NCBI RefSeq assembly: GCF_910592395.1
Contig: NC_088323.1
Span: forward strand, 10,341,501-10,401,500
Source of the DNA: Lineus longissimus
Taxonomy: Eukaryota; Nemertea; Pilidiophora; Heteronemertea; Lineidae
DNA: 60,000 bases
Direction of reading: 5' to 3'
A program made the position numbers and the translations under genes. This document shows, one piece after another, positions 1-10,850 of this stretch (position 1 is the stretch's first letter; each line of letters begins with the position of its first letter). The notes beneath the pieces were generated by a model. The model was not told where the DNA came from. It ran no database searches and worked only from the letters and a program-made list of their open reading frames with translations.

Positions 1-260
1 CAAAGGAGGGACTATTTTGAAAGAGAGGACAAATTTGCAGGTCCTCTCTTTTTTATCGCGGAATTCGCATCAGAGGCCCTTCATTTACTGTCCCAATAGG
101 TTATCTAGACGTCCTCCATTTCACGGTTTTCTCGCCCAATACCTTTTGTGCCTTCAGAGGCGAAAATCACCATTCTGTGCCCTTAGTATTTTTATGATTG
201 CCGCCCGACCAACGCGCCACCTATGAATGATCTTATGGGCGTATTTCATTGGCTAGCTCC
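1..260 (+). repeat. Dispersed repeat copy A (truncated by window edge)
   Basis: This stretch resembles the reverse complement of about 15990-16330. Shared parts include a paired GAGAGGAC / GTCCTCTC block near 25-50 and a block near 250 that matches GGCTAGCCAATGAAAT at 16019. Short related pieces with the same AAATTTG...GTCC...TTTCAAAAATGTCC wording occur at 20262-20345 and 24845-24960. The short open frame inside is repeat-derived and is not treated as a gene. Confidence 0.5.
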
Positions 261-1436
261 TGGCGTTGGGCGGGGCTATGATTAGCATTTTTGGCGGTAA
301 ATGGCCAGTTCATGATGATAATCAGGTCATGCAGGTTGGATATGAAGCAGTTGTGGCAAGTGGATGGAATATCTGTAATTAATTTGTCGCCGCTCTAGCA
401 TTGCCGCCGGTGGCGGGGAAGGAGATTTCTGATTATACGGTAGGCTCCTAGCTACTTTGTGTTGTTGATGATGATACTGCTGGCCGAAAAACTAGTAGGT
501 CTATAGGTCGGCCTAAAGGTACATTCGTGATCGAGTTGCAGCACTGCCATCACTGTGCTGTGTCACGACGAGTGTGCAATGCAAATGCAAGCGCGGCATG
601 CATGCATGCCGGCATTGCATGCAGCCACCATTATAAAATGGCGGCTGCCTGATCAATACATGCAATATCATGCCATGTCAGTCACAGTGCACCGTAAGGC
701 ATATGTACGGGTAAATTTCTGAGCCTAGGTTTGGTGTCAAACGGACAATCTATATTTGTACTCTATGCTAAAAAATGTTCTTTTTGTTTGGCTAAACTTC
801 TTGCTTGGTGTCAATTTTGCCTGATAGGCCTACCTATAGCCATAAGCCATAAGCCAGTATAGGCTAGACACCCTGCGCGCGAAAGTCCACCATGACAAAA
901 ATGCATGACACTGACAGGTCAAATGGCCTAGGCCTACACTACATTTGTACAGCTGGATGCATTGAGAATGAGAGTGGTAGTGGAGTTTACCCCTTTTGAC
1001 CTGTCATGGCAGAGTTTCGCAGGGCGTCTACAGGCCTAGGTGTAGGCTAGGCCTATCCACAGCAAAGGCCTAGTAGTACTACTAGCCTAGTAGACAAGTA
1101 GTAGGACTAGATTTCATCATTATTGGCTTAAATTGTTTCGCAGTGTCCTATGAGCTGGTTGGCAGCATTCTCAGTTGATCAGAAATAAGTGAGATAAGCA
1201 AAAACAGGTCACATGTCCATGGTGTCAATTATAGCATTATGGGATGCGCTCTGCTACGCCAAAGGGTCGGAAGACCAGGTCTGTCATCTCATTGTCACTG
1301 TCTGAAAGAAACCTGCTGATGTAATTAGCAGCATAAACACAGCCAATAATTGTTCTGTTTACACTATTACAGCAAATTTCTGTTCATGCCAATACTTATT
1401 GCAATGCAATTTTAAAATAGAACCTGGCTTTTTGCA
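261..1436. other. 5' flank of the SET/recombinase gene, no gene seen
   Basis: No convincing coding exon was found. The stretch holds many GGCCTA words, a GCATGC-rich patch near 590-630 and ordinary AT-rich sequence. It lies immediately upstream of the first recognised coding exon, so the promoter and 5' UTR of that gene may be here. No TATA box or initiator could be assigned. A possible splice acceptor (TTTTTGCAG) ends at about 1437, just before the 5' UTR and start codon at 1461. Confidence 0.4.
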
Positions 1437-1460
1437 GATAACAGCACAGACAATGACAGA

Positions 1461-1569
1461 ATGAGAGGCAAGCGTACCAGCCCGAAACAAATTGCTGAGA
1501 TTTATATCAGCCAGGGACAAACAGAGGACCTCGACAGGTTTGAGAGTTTGTTCGTAGATGATATTATTG
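1461..1569 (+). CDS. Exon 1: N-terminus of KMT5A-like SET protein
   Basis: An ATG opens 36 codons and one base, ending at a consensus donor (G|GTGAGT). The peptide begins MRGKRTSPKQIAEIYISQG, the short basic lead that precedes the SET domain in KMT5A-like proteins. Its final phase-1 base joins the exon at 4001 to give ...DDIIGRGVF, the expected GRGVF start of the SET domain. This fit fixes both the donor and the start. Confidence 0.72.
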
Positions 1570-4000
1570 GTGAGTATCTATGTGACTTGTTGTCTCCTTG
1601 TATGTCATGTATGTATTATGCTCTGGACATTGATCGAGGATATTCCGCCTTGTAATGTTTACCCTGACAGTGACACCAGATGTGTTTTGGTGCACTCCAA
1701 ACATGTTTATCCCAAAATTTTCTGGGTGAGGGGAGTACACCCTCTGCACTCCCTTGGCCGTTTGCCTGGATATGCCTCCATCAGGTGAATTATCAGTATT
1801 TTTTGTGGCAAGTCACTATGGTCCCTGGCATGCCTGGTTTCTTGTCTCTTTAGAAATAGAGTGAGCTGAGGCCACTTCATGCCTATGAAATAATTTGATG
1901 CAGATTTACTACAGGACGTCTTTACAGTACACACCTTACAGGTTATCTAATCCATGGTGAAATCCTTTTTTTATTCAAAAACAATTCCCCAAAAGGCTTT
2001 TTAAATTCCTCCGAAATATTACAGAAGCACAGTAACATGAAAAAAATATCGATCATGACTATTAGTATTACATGTACCGGTATTACATTTAATGCACAAA
2101 AAACTGTATTTTGGTTCCTAACCCGAGCAAGGTTTGTTTGTCCGTGATTTTGTCCAAGTCCGATGGGTGACTGATTTAAATCTCGGATTGTTTATGAAGA
2201 ACGATGTTAAAGGTGATGTGAAGCCTGATTTTTGCTCTGCCAAATAGTTTTTGAAATATCGGTTTTTGTATCAAAAAATGCCACCAACAGATCATGAGTG
2301 ATGTCATTTAAGCAACACGTGATGTCATGCATGGCAACTGCAACACACTTGATGATGTCACTTTCCCTGTGTGTACTGACATTGTGACGTACTGCCCTAT
2401 TGCCGATCCAATGTTATTGAACCTCAATGATGTCACCAGTGGACTCAGCTTTTGACTGAGGTGGCATGTATGGTGGGACTATAGGGGTGGGGGTGGGGAG
2501 TACGTGGACCCTCAACGTTGTACCCAGTATATTCTGAATGTTCATACAAGTTAACAGGTCTAATTGCCTAGTTTCTAAAATGACTGGCTAAGGTTAACTG
2601 GTGACTGCAAATGTTGATTACCATCAGCATTTTCACCATCACTAGGCTTGGTTATTATGTGGTTGAAGAAAGGTTGAAAGATTATGCAGATCGTCCACAT
2701 TGCCTGCAAACGTATTTTTCGGACTAAGGTTTGGACTATAAGGCAAGGGTTTTTTACTCTAGAAAGGGTTTCTGAGGAGCAGTGCGCCTAATACATGTAA
2801 TAGAAAATAGCGCCATGGATCGCCAAATAATGCCGGAGTACAGGCAGACAGGCCTGCTCTGCTCAACCATGCATTGCATTGATTACAATGAAAATGCACC
2901 AGTAATTGCATGCTCGATTGTGGTGAATTACACATTCCAGTAATTTGTTTTCCTCAATTAAAACAAGGGGCCTACAATTTTTCACTTGGCCTACTTTCAT
3001 GACTTTGGCTTTAGCTTGTCACCATCACAGTGGAATATTTGTCATATTTATTGCAGCCTAATTGCTTAGCATTTTGAGGCTGTGACCGTGACCTCAACCC
3101 ACATGGAAAAATAATTTAAGATTAATTCTAAATGACCAAGTTTATTTTCTGTTTTGATGTTGGAATACTGGTACTTCAGTCATGTCAGTATATAAAATTG
3201 CAATCCAAAAATAAATATTCAACCGACCAATTTTATTTTGTTGAATGATAAACTGTTTTTCAATGTTTTCAAAAATCTTTAATTCAAACAGTCGTATTTA
3301 GCATCGCTGGTTGCCAATACAAGACACAGTGCTAAGTTGAAAATATTTTAGATTTAGCAATTTCTCTTCTTTAAAAAGTGTTGCAGCCACAAGAACTAAT
3401 TTATAAAACTGTGATTTGTAATCTGATGAAATTTGTTTCAGTTCGAATTTCAAAGATTGCAACACTGTACAACTACAAGTACCGCAACAATGTCGGTGGC
3501 TACCCCACAGCACAATTCTAGCTGTTTTGCGGATGCACCAGTTAATGCTACGCAAAGTGTACATGGATTTTAAGTTGTGCTATACAGTGAATATGTATTT
3601 AAACTTCTCCGTCTGAACAAGGTCCAGGAAAATGTCGGAAAACAATAGAACACATGTATGAATTAAATCAAAATGAACTATCGCAAAAGTGCGCATAGGA
3701 GTTGGAATTGTATGGATTTTACCGAAGTAGCCGCTTGTCGCGCTGGCTGTGCTCACTTTCATTCTCAGAGTGCACTGCGACAGCAGAACTCTCTCTATCT
3801 GTGAAGAGGGCTATGCGTGGCTGCGACTTTTGGTTCGATGCGACCTGTCTATGGATTTTGTTCCAAGATTCTTACAAAAACTAGGGGGTGCGCCTAACAT
3901 GCGCCTAATGGTCCATGAACATGCAAACCACAGAAGAACTGTAACCAAGAACTGTCTTCGAGCAACATGCCTTCTTCAGCAACATTTCTTTCTTTTTCAG
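1570..4000 (+). other. Intron 1, repeat fragments only
   Basis: No further exon was recognised. A block near 1714-1756 (TTTTCTGGGTGAGGGGAGTA plus a CACTCCC tail) recurs inside the hAT-like element at 20469-20781. A CGTATTTTTCGGACTAAGG block at about 2709-2727 resembles one terminus of a common TIR element, but the other end was not found. The rest is AT-rich unique-looking sequence. Confidence 0.4.
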
Positions 4001-4145
4001 GAAGAGGGGTTTTTACTAAGGATGTGGTAAAAAAGGATGCCTTTCTCTTTGAATATCGGGGAAAATTATGTACTTCTGATCCATCTGAGAGTGGATCAGC
4101 CGATACTTATGTTTTTGAATTTTATTTCAAGGGCAGGAATATGTG
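4001..4145 (+). CDS. Exon 2: SET domain, N-terminal half
   Basis: A polypyrimidine tract and CAG at 3998-4000 precede the exon. It encodes GRGVFTKDVVKKDAFLFEYR, a GKL continuation and an FEFYF strand, matching the SET-N and SET-I part of KMT5A-like enzymes (GRGVF, EYRG). The exon ends in phase 2 at TG|GTTAGT, and the split Trp codon is completed by the next exon. No stop or frameshift is present. Confidence 0.8.
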
Positions 4146-4408
4146 GTTAGTATGCAGTAATATTTAAACATCTTTATTGACTCACCTGTCTTGAAGTTGA
4201 AATACCTGTGGACCATTTCCATATTTGGGCATCCAGCATTGTTTTTCAGTAATTCCTTTAGTAGCAGGGGTATGGGGAGGGATTATGCCCCAAGATTGTC
4301 AAATTAAGGCTATATTTGTTGGGGTTTTTTTAGTGGCCATCTTGAATAATAATATTTACCCCTACCTACTGAATGGTATATAAAGTAATACTCTATTATT
4401 TCTTTTAG

Positions 4409-4601
4409 GATTGATGCAACTACTGATGACGGCAGTCTGGGGCGTCTGGTGAATGATGCCTGGAAGTTCCCCAATTGCACAATAAAGAATATCGCTGTTG
4501 ATGGAGTACCACACCTGTGCATTTTTGCATTGACAGATATGCCTGCTGGAACTGAATTGAAGTACAACTATGGGAAAGGGGATTATCCTTGGAGAGTACA
4601 G
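4409..4601 (+). CDS. Exon 3: SET domain, catalytic C-terminal half
   Basis: The exon encodes IDATTDDGSLGRLVNDAW, GVPHLCIFALTDMPAG and ELKYNYGKGDYPWR. These correspond to the SET motifs (I)DAT...GRLVN (the cofactor-binding NH motif is here ND, as in KMT5A-like multicopy relatives), PHL and ELxYxYG, where the last tyrosine is catalytic. It ends in phase 0 before GTAGGC. Taken alone the SET module looks intact, so this part may have decayed later than the 3' part, or may still be under constraint. Confidence 0.82.
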
Positions 4602-4728
4602 GTAGGCTAAAGACAAGTTGTGCAGCAGTCATGGCAGTTTTCATGTCCCTATTATGGCTTTTTTAGCCCTACCAAAAAAAGGGCTGTAATTTTCCCGCTC
4701 GAGAGGAGTCTTGATAACAAACGTAATT

Positions 4729-4942
4729 TTTGGCTCTCCGAGTGAGCCTGTGCGGAGTGCAATGAGGTGGCGTCAGGCGTCATTGTTGATTTTACCCTAA
4801 GATCACAGAGTCAGAGGTAAAAGGTTATGTCAAATTATGAAATATTCTCATAACCTCCGAGTCACTTAGCTGAAAAGATCATTGTTTGCAAGTTTTCCAT
4901 TGGAACCAAGGTGAGCACGGGTATGGTCCATGGACCTTTTCA
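4729..4942 (+). mobile_element. Short Helentron-like (HINE) internal-deletion derivative
   Basis: It starts TTGGCTCTCCGAGTGAGCC and ends GGTGAGCACGGGTATGGTCC with ATGGACCTTTTCA. Those ends match the two ends of the larger family seen complete at 27523-28649, read in the opposite orientation. The interior is reduced to about 160 bp. The assignment rests on the ends only. Confidence 0.4.
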
Positions 4943-5432
4943 TTGTCAGCTTGGACAGTCTGCTCCCAAAAAAATGCCAGTGGTGTACTGGAAAATGATA
5001 TATCACCCCCATCTTTGAACTGGACCAGAGCAGAAATTGGCTCAAACCTGAGTTTAGCTAATGCGGAACCAGATGTTGTTGTCAGACTGTCCGTACCATT
5101 TATTCACTGTGTTGTCTGAACTTGAATGTTCAAACACGTCTATGACAAGCTAACAGGTGGTGGTCAGAAGATGCTTAAAATTCATTTGGAACTATAATGC
5201 AAATTGGTTTATTCACAGTGGATTCAGGGGTAGGCCCAACTCCCATCATTGTGAGTTTGGGGTATGGTTATGGTATCTGTGTACCAGGGTACTCGCAAAA
5301 TTGCACGTTTTGGTTTAAGAGCTAAAATGATCTGTGTTCCTGTTGTTCTGCATTCAAAAGGATACATCAATGAAATTGAAAGGAAATTCACGTAAAGGAA
5401 AGTATATTGTCACGTGGCTACCTTTTAAGATT

Positions 5433-5856
5433 CAGGGGTTGAAAAATTGGCTAGTCCGAAGCCCGGGATTAGTATTTTTTGCTGCTGGGGCTAGCAAAGG
5501 GATGTAAAAAAACATAGTCGAGTTAGCCCAAAGGACTAGCTTACCTTGGCTTGGCAGCTTGTTGAACTAGCGCATTAAAATCCTGTTAAAGTCCATTTTA
5601 ATCGCAAGTTGTACTCAGTACTGAGATTTCAAACAACATCGTTGCGTAATTTCACATGCAGTCTGTGTCATTCTAGGCTGAATCCCATATTTTCTACTGA
5701 CCTAGCCTTTGATTGAATTTATGGGTTTGACCTTGGGCTAATTCGAAGCCCTTGAAATGTGGCTCGGGCTAGTTGCTTTTGCTTATGGGCTAGTGCAGTC
5801 TGTCATTTTAAGCTAGTCCTGGGGTAGTAGGGCAAATTTGGATTTTTCGATCCCTG
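5433..5856. mobile_element. hAT-like MITE with CAGGG ends
   Basis: The left end CAGGGGTTGAAAAATTGGC and the right end, read inverted as CAGGGATCGAAAAATCCAA, form imperfect terminal inverted repeats about 17 bp long. CAGGG ends are typical of hAT elements. The interior contains several GGGCTAGT / ACTAGCCC words in both orientations. I could not see a clear 8-bp target duplication. Confidence 0.55.
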
Positions 5857-6746
5857 AACATTGAGATCATTTGCTTGGTTATTCTTTTCATTTTTGCCAA
5901 ATAACTCCAAAACTCATTGTTCTGTTATCTGTTATTGTTACTAACATCTCAATAACCAGCTTTAAATTGATATATCAGAAATGAAATTTCCTGTGTATTG
6001 CATGTATTGGCTAAAACCTGAACAAAATTGAAGCCGGTCCCTAACTTGTACTACAGGGAGGCCCAGAAAAAACTTCCTTGCCCTCCCCTGGGGACCAGAT
6101 TGTGAAGAAATTGATTAATAGGCCTTTACAAAAAATGCATAACTCCAACTAGGTATTACACGTATGCACAAAAGCCAAGGTTGACCCTGTGTCTTTTTCG
6201 GGGCTATTGGTTTATGAGGTCACTGTAAGGTGGTAAGTCATCATGACATGAGGTTTTTATGATGGATCATTTGCCTATCTGCTGAGGTCCAAATTTTAGT
6301 ATGTTGCTTTCATACTTACAACTCTGACACTGACAAGGCCTCTCAAACCTTGCCAAATAGTATTGGTCAATGCAATGAACGGCACACAATTGAAGGTTAA
6401 TTCGGGGGGGGGGGGGGTTATGTTTCAGCCTATTTATCCATAATCGTGCCTTGCCTGTCCAAGACTGGGAAACAAATTGATGGCAATTATTACTGGTCCC
6501 CTGACAAAAATGGCCTGTTTTCGGAAGTTTTTTCTGGGTCATCCTGTAGGTCAGTATTTGTGTAATGGTGAAAAGTTTGGTGAATTAATACGAATTGGGA
6601 GACTAGCCCAGTAACAGCTTGCCAATCATGTCAATAGGTCATTCTTTTGCAGAATGGCCTCCCTTTCTTGAGTGTGATCAATCCTTTTCATGTGCAGCCT
6701 TCTCAATAACTTTTTGAGTAGGAGGCAATCGGCACGGAGTAGATAA
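5857..6746. other. Intronic stretch without recognised gene
   Basis: AT-rich sequence with a 12-base G run at 6405-6416. No exon with splice sites and family similarity was found. Confidence 0.4.
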
Positions 6747-8166
6747 TGAAACGGCCAGGGGCCATTGTGCTCACCGTATACATCTTTTAGTAGGCAGGAT
6801 CATGCTTAGTTTAGAGGTGAATATGGTGAACACAATCAGGCATGAAGACTTTTTTTAGATGTGTATTGATGTCAAGTAATAAGACAGGGCAGTATATATA
6901 AGTTTATGACCCAACCAATAATTGTCTATGACATCAACAAGATCAATATCCTGTGATTGCTAAGAGTCCCTGCAATAAAAAATTCATCGAAAAAAAGTCA
7001 TTAATAAGCAAGATATTGCACGTCCTACTTTTTCAGTTTTGACCCCCTGGTGGCCAAATCAAGAATCAGATGAGGCCAAAATTCAGTGTCAGAGATTATC
7101 TGATGTAGGGGGTTACATGTACCAACTTTCAAGTTCATAGCTTCAGCAGTTAAGAAACGTGCCATAGTTACACTCTAATGGCAAATTTATGCCATTTGAC
7201 CTCTGTGACCTAGAAAAGGAGGTCAAATCCAAAAATCGTAGGACATGTGGTGTATCCTTGCTAGAAGTCCCTGCCATAAAAATTTTATCGAAAACAATTC
7301 ACTCAAATAAGCAAGATATTGCACTTCTTCCTTTTTCCATTATGGCCCCCTGGTGGCCGAATAAAGAATCAGATCAGGCCAAAATTCGGCATCAAAGGTT
7401 ATCTGATGTAGGGGGTTATATGCACCAAGTTTCAAGTTCATAGCTTTACTGGTTAAGAAACGTGCCATAGTTTACACACCAACGGCAAATTTACGCCATA
7501 TGACCTCTGTGACCATGAAAAGTAGGTCAAATTGAAAACCCGTAAGACATGTGATGTATTCTTCCTAAGAGTACCTACCATAAAAATTTTATCGAAAACA
7601 AGTCACTTATAAGCGAGATATCACACTTTTTAGATATCCACTTTTGGCCCCCTGGTGGCAAAGTTGAGAATCAGATCAAACTGAAATTCAGCACCAGAGG
7701 CTATGTGATATAGGGGGTTATATGTACCAAGTTTCAAGTTCATAGCTTTAGTGGTTAAGAAACGTGCCATAGTTTACACTCTAACGGCCAATTTACGCCA
7801 TATGACCTCTGTGAACTTGAAAAGTAGGTCAAATTAAAAACCCGTATGATATAAGATGTATATTTGCTATGAGTACCTACAACAAAAGTTTCATCGAAAA
7901 CAAGTCACTAATAAGCGAGATATCACACTTTCTAGATATCGACATTTGGCCCCCTGGTGGCCAAGTTGAGAATCAGATCGGACCGAAATTCAGTGTCAGA
8001 GGTCACCTGACCTAGGGGGTGCTGTGTACAAAGCTTTAAGTTCATAGCCCTAGCGGTTAAGAAACGTGCCACTGTTTTTTAAATAGGATACGACGACGGA
8101 CGACGGACGACGACGACGGACGACGGACACTGCGGTATTACATAAGACTCCCCTACGGTGAGCCAA
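6747..8166 (-). mobile_element. Helentron-like element (HINE family 1 variant) with four ~300-bp core monomers
   Basis: One end is TGAAACGGCCAGGGGCCATTG followed by TGCTCACC. The other is a CGACGACGGA microsatellite, then a block ending GGTGAGCCAA. The core consists of tandem monomers of about 300 bp starting near 6880, 7190, 7493 and 7797. Each has the wording GTGACCTTGAAAAGTAGGTC, then GCCCCCTGGTGGCCAA and AAGAAACGTGCCATAG. A palindromic end, subterminal inverted repeats (GCTCACC/GGTGAGC), an internal microsatellite and no clear target duplication match Helentron-associated (HINE/DINE-like) non-autonomous elements. No protein is encoded. Confidence 0.65.
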
Positions 8167-8214
8167 AAATCAAGAAAATGTAAGATACAAGTCAGAAAAG
8201 ACAAAAGGGAAAAG

Positions 8215-8310
8215 ATAAAAAATAATAAAATAAAAAAATATTTTTGGCCGTCCCTGACCGGGGTTTGAACTCACGACCTTTGGATTGCCACAACACGAAA
8301 AACACAAAAC
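8215..8310 (-). repeat. tRNA-like SINE fragment (B box)
   Basis: Read on the minus strand this contains GGTCGTGAGTTCAAACCCCG, a good RNA polymerase III B box context, followed by GGTCAGGGACGGCC. No complete cloverleaf or A box at the right distance is visible. It looks like a tRNA-derived SINE head inserted between two element copies, not a tRNA gene. Confidence 0.4.
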
Positions 8311-8328
8311 ATGCAATTTCGGCCATAT

Positions 8329-9316
8329 CTGTGTCTGCGTTGTGACCTCTGTGACCTCGACAAGTAGGTCAAATTAAAAACCCATATGATATATGATGTA
8401 TCCTTGCTATGAGTACCTAACACAAAAGTTTTATCGAAAACAAGTCATCAATAAGCGAGATATCACACTTTTTAGATATCCACATTCAACCCCCTGGTGG
8501 CCAAATTGAGTATCAGATCGGACCGATATTCAGCACAAGAGGTTCTCTGATATAGGGGGTTATATGTACCAAGTTTCAAGTTCATAGCTGTGGCGGTTGA
8601 GAAACGTGCCATAGTTACACTGAAACAGCCAATTTATGCCATTTGACCTCTGCAACCTTGAAAAGTAGGTCAAATTAAAAACCCGTACGATATATGATGT
8701 ATCCTTGCTATGAGTACCCACCACGAAAGTTTTATTGAAAACAATTTATTGATAAGCGAATTATCACACTTTTTAGGTATCCACATTCGGCCCCCTGGTG
8801 GCCAAGTTGAGAATCAGATCAGACCGAAATTCAGCACCAGAGGTTATCTGGTATAGGGGGTTATATGTACTAAGTTTCAAGTTCATAGCTGTGGAGGTTG
8901 AAAAACGTGCCATAGTTACACTGAAACAGCCAATTTACGCCATTTGACCTCTGTGACCTTGAAAAGTAGGTCAAATTAAAAACGATATGATATATGATGT
9001 ATCCTTGCTATGAGTACCTACCACAAAAATTTCATTCCAAACAAGTCATTAATAAGCGAGATATCACACTTTTAGATATCTACATTCGGCCCCCTGGTGG
9101 CCAAATTAAGAATCAGATCGGACTGAAATTTAGTGTCACAGGTCATCTGACCAAGGGAGTCCTGTGTACAAAGTTACAAGTTCATAGGCTTAGCGGTTAA
9201 GAAACGTGCCACTGTTTTTGAAACAGGATACGACGACGACGACGGACGACGACGACGACAGACGACGACGGACGACGGACACTGCGGTATTGTAAAGACT
9301 CCCCTACGGTGAGCCG
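8329..9316 (-). mobile_element. 5'-truncated Helentron-like element (HINE family 1 variant)
   Basis: This copy has about three core monomers (starting near 8340, 8640 and 8942), the CGACGACGG microsatellite at about 9228-9282, and the terminal block ACTCCCCTACGGTGAGCC. It shares monomer wording with 6747-8166 but lacks the palindromic GGCCAGGGGCC end. It may therefore be a truncated second insertion, or a tandem extension interrupted by the sequence at 8167-8328. Confidence 0.6.
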
Positions 9317-10284
9317 AAAAGGCTGAGTTTTCTGTGCGACATTCGAGGAATCGCGGTATACAAGAATTGAGGCATTTCAAGCAATTCATTTGCTAAAAAT
9401 GACAACTTACAATTAATTTTTTACTTATGATGCTATTTTAGGGCATTTAGGAGCAGGATTGAGCGATTTTTAAGGTGCAAAAACAGCTTCAGGAGGGGTC
9501 AAAAATACCCCTTTAAAAAATTATAATTTTTTTGGTAATTTTTGGGGTTGTAGGCGGCGCCGGGGGCGCTGTAGGCGGCAAAATCGCCGCCCGCCGCCTC
9601 TTATTGAGAAAGCTGCATGTGGCCATGTATACCCCACTTAATCAAAATTTAAGATGCACAACTAGCATGACTAGTCTTGCCTACCAAGTATGGAAGGGCA
9701 GTGTTCAGAGGACAAGTGAGAAAGGTTCTGTTTTATAGAACAGTAGTTTTCAAAGGTGCAATGGATTGTGAACAACCTCTCTGCAACCTAGAATATAGAT
9801 TTTCGAGTACCGTAGGTCCATCCTTTGTCAGAGTGTTCGCTCATTGATGTCCTTTCTTTCATTAGTCGAAATGCTGACTGAAGTCAGTGAGGTTTATCTT
9901 CTGCATGGCAGACAAACTGTCACTCTCCTGTGGTAACTGCAAACATGACATGGTCTTTCCTTTCTATGTCCTCCCTTTGTCAGTGCAATGAGTTTCCTCA
10001 AGGGAAGTCCTTTCGCTCATGAGTTGAAGTACTGGGATTTTCTGATGGACAGCTTAGCCTGCCTTGCTAACAAGAAGGTGCTATGAACAAGTGAGAAAGT
10101 CAGTAACAGTTGTTGGCTAATTGAGTCTATGGCAGACAAACTTGTCAGTGACCACTCTGCAAGCATGACATTTAGGTCCTTCCTTTTGAGAATGTAATCT
10201 CTTTGCTCAGTGTATATCTTCATTTCAAGAAAGTCCTTCCTTTCATGAGTCAGCATACATCATGGGTATATTTCTGATGGACAG
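9317..10284. other. Intronic stretch with diverged repeats
   Basis: Recurring words GAACAAGTGAGAAAG and GTCCTTCCTTTC...ATGAGTC appear at about 9713, 10085, 10215 and again at 10715 and 34500. This suggests old dispersed repeat copies. A patch near 9548-9600 is GC-rich (GGCGGCGCCGGGGGCGCT). No gene is supported. Confidence 0.4.
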
Positions 10285-10680
10285 CGTGGTCTAGTGGTTG
10301 AGGCATCGGATTCATGATCGGGAGGTCATGGGTTCGATTCCCGTTACTGACCACAGGCATGTGACCTTTGGCAAGTCACTTTACTGCGATTGCCAGGTCC
10401 TTTGAATGAAATGTAAAACAGAGATTCCTTGTACCTGTCTATATCGGGGCAGGTTAAAGACCCTACGCAGAGGTTGGAAAACAATGCATTGCGATGGACT
10501 CTAAATACCTTAAAAAACCGCACAAGACGGTTTATCGAAAAATCACATGATGCACTTAGAAGCTGCTCTGTGATAACCCCCCCCCCCCCAGAGAGACACT
10601 GTGGCGACCGCGCTTTGATCAGGAATGTCAGGGTGACTTGGAAAGGCGATATATTAATGTTATTGTACTGTATTCTGCTT
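10285..10680 (+). mobile_element. tRNA-derived SINE
   Basis: The head has a Pol III A box (TGGTCTAGTGGTTGAGGCA) and B box (GGTTCGATTCC) spaced as in a tRNA. A body follows (TGACCTTTGGCAAGTCACTT) and a tail resembling GCGCTTTGAT...TGGAAAGGCGATATATTAA, a common SINE 3' region. The acceptor stem does not pair well and the anticodon arm is poor, so this is a SINE and not a functional tRNA gene. Confidence 0.7.
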
Positions 10681-10800
10681 AGCCTTTCATTCCTAGTCTA
10701 TACCAGAAGATGCCGTGAACAAGTGAGAAAGCTTATGGATAATGTTAGGTCTAAGAGGGCAGACAAACTAGTCAGTGACAACTTTGAAAACATGGCAGAA

Positions 10801-10850
10801 AGGTCCTTCCTTTCAAAAATGTCCTTCCATTGATGAAAGGAAGGACTTCC
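10801..10850. repeat. Short inverted repeat
   Basis: The arms GGTCCTTCCTTTCA and TGAAAGGAAGGACTT flank a short loop and can form a hairpin. It belongs to the same GTCCTTCC word family scattered through the window. Confidence 0.5.

Noticed and set aside
17-226. 69-codon frame at the window start
   Set aside because: It lies in a dispersed repeat, and its similarity to the minus-strand frame at 16074-16301 reflects repeat copies, not a gene.
7189-7443. 84-codon frame in the Helentron-like core
   Set aside because: It falls within the approximately 300-bp monomers, which are not open in the other monomers.
6747-9316. CRISPR-like or satellite array
   Set aside because: The approximately 300-bp monomers are diverged, have no short conserved repeat with unique spacers, and end in mobile-element termini.
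10285-10360. Possible tRNA gene
   Set aside because: A and B boxes are good, but the acceptor and anticodon stems pair poorly, and a SINE body and tail follow directly.
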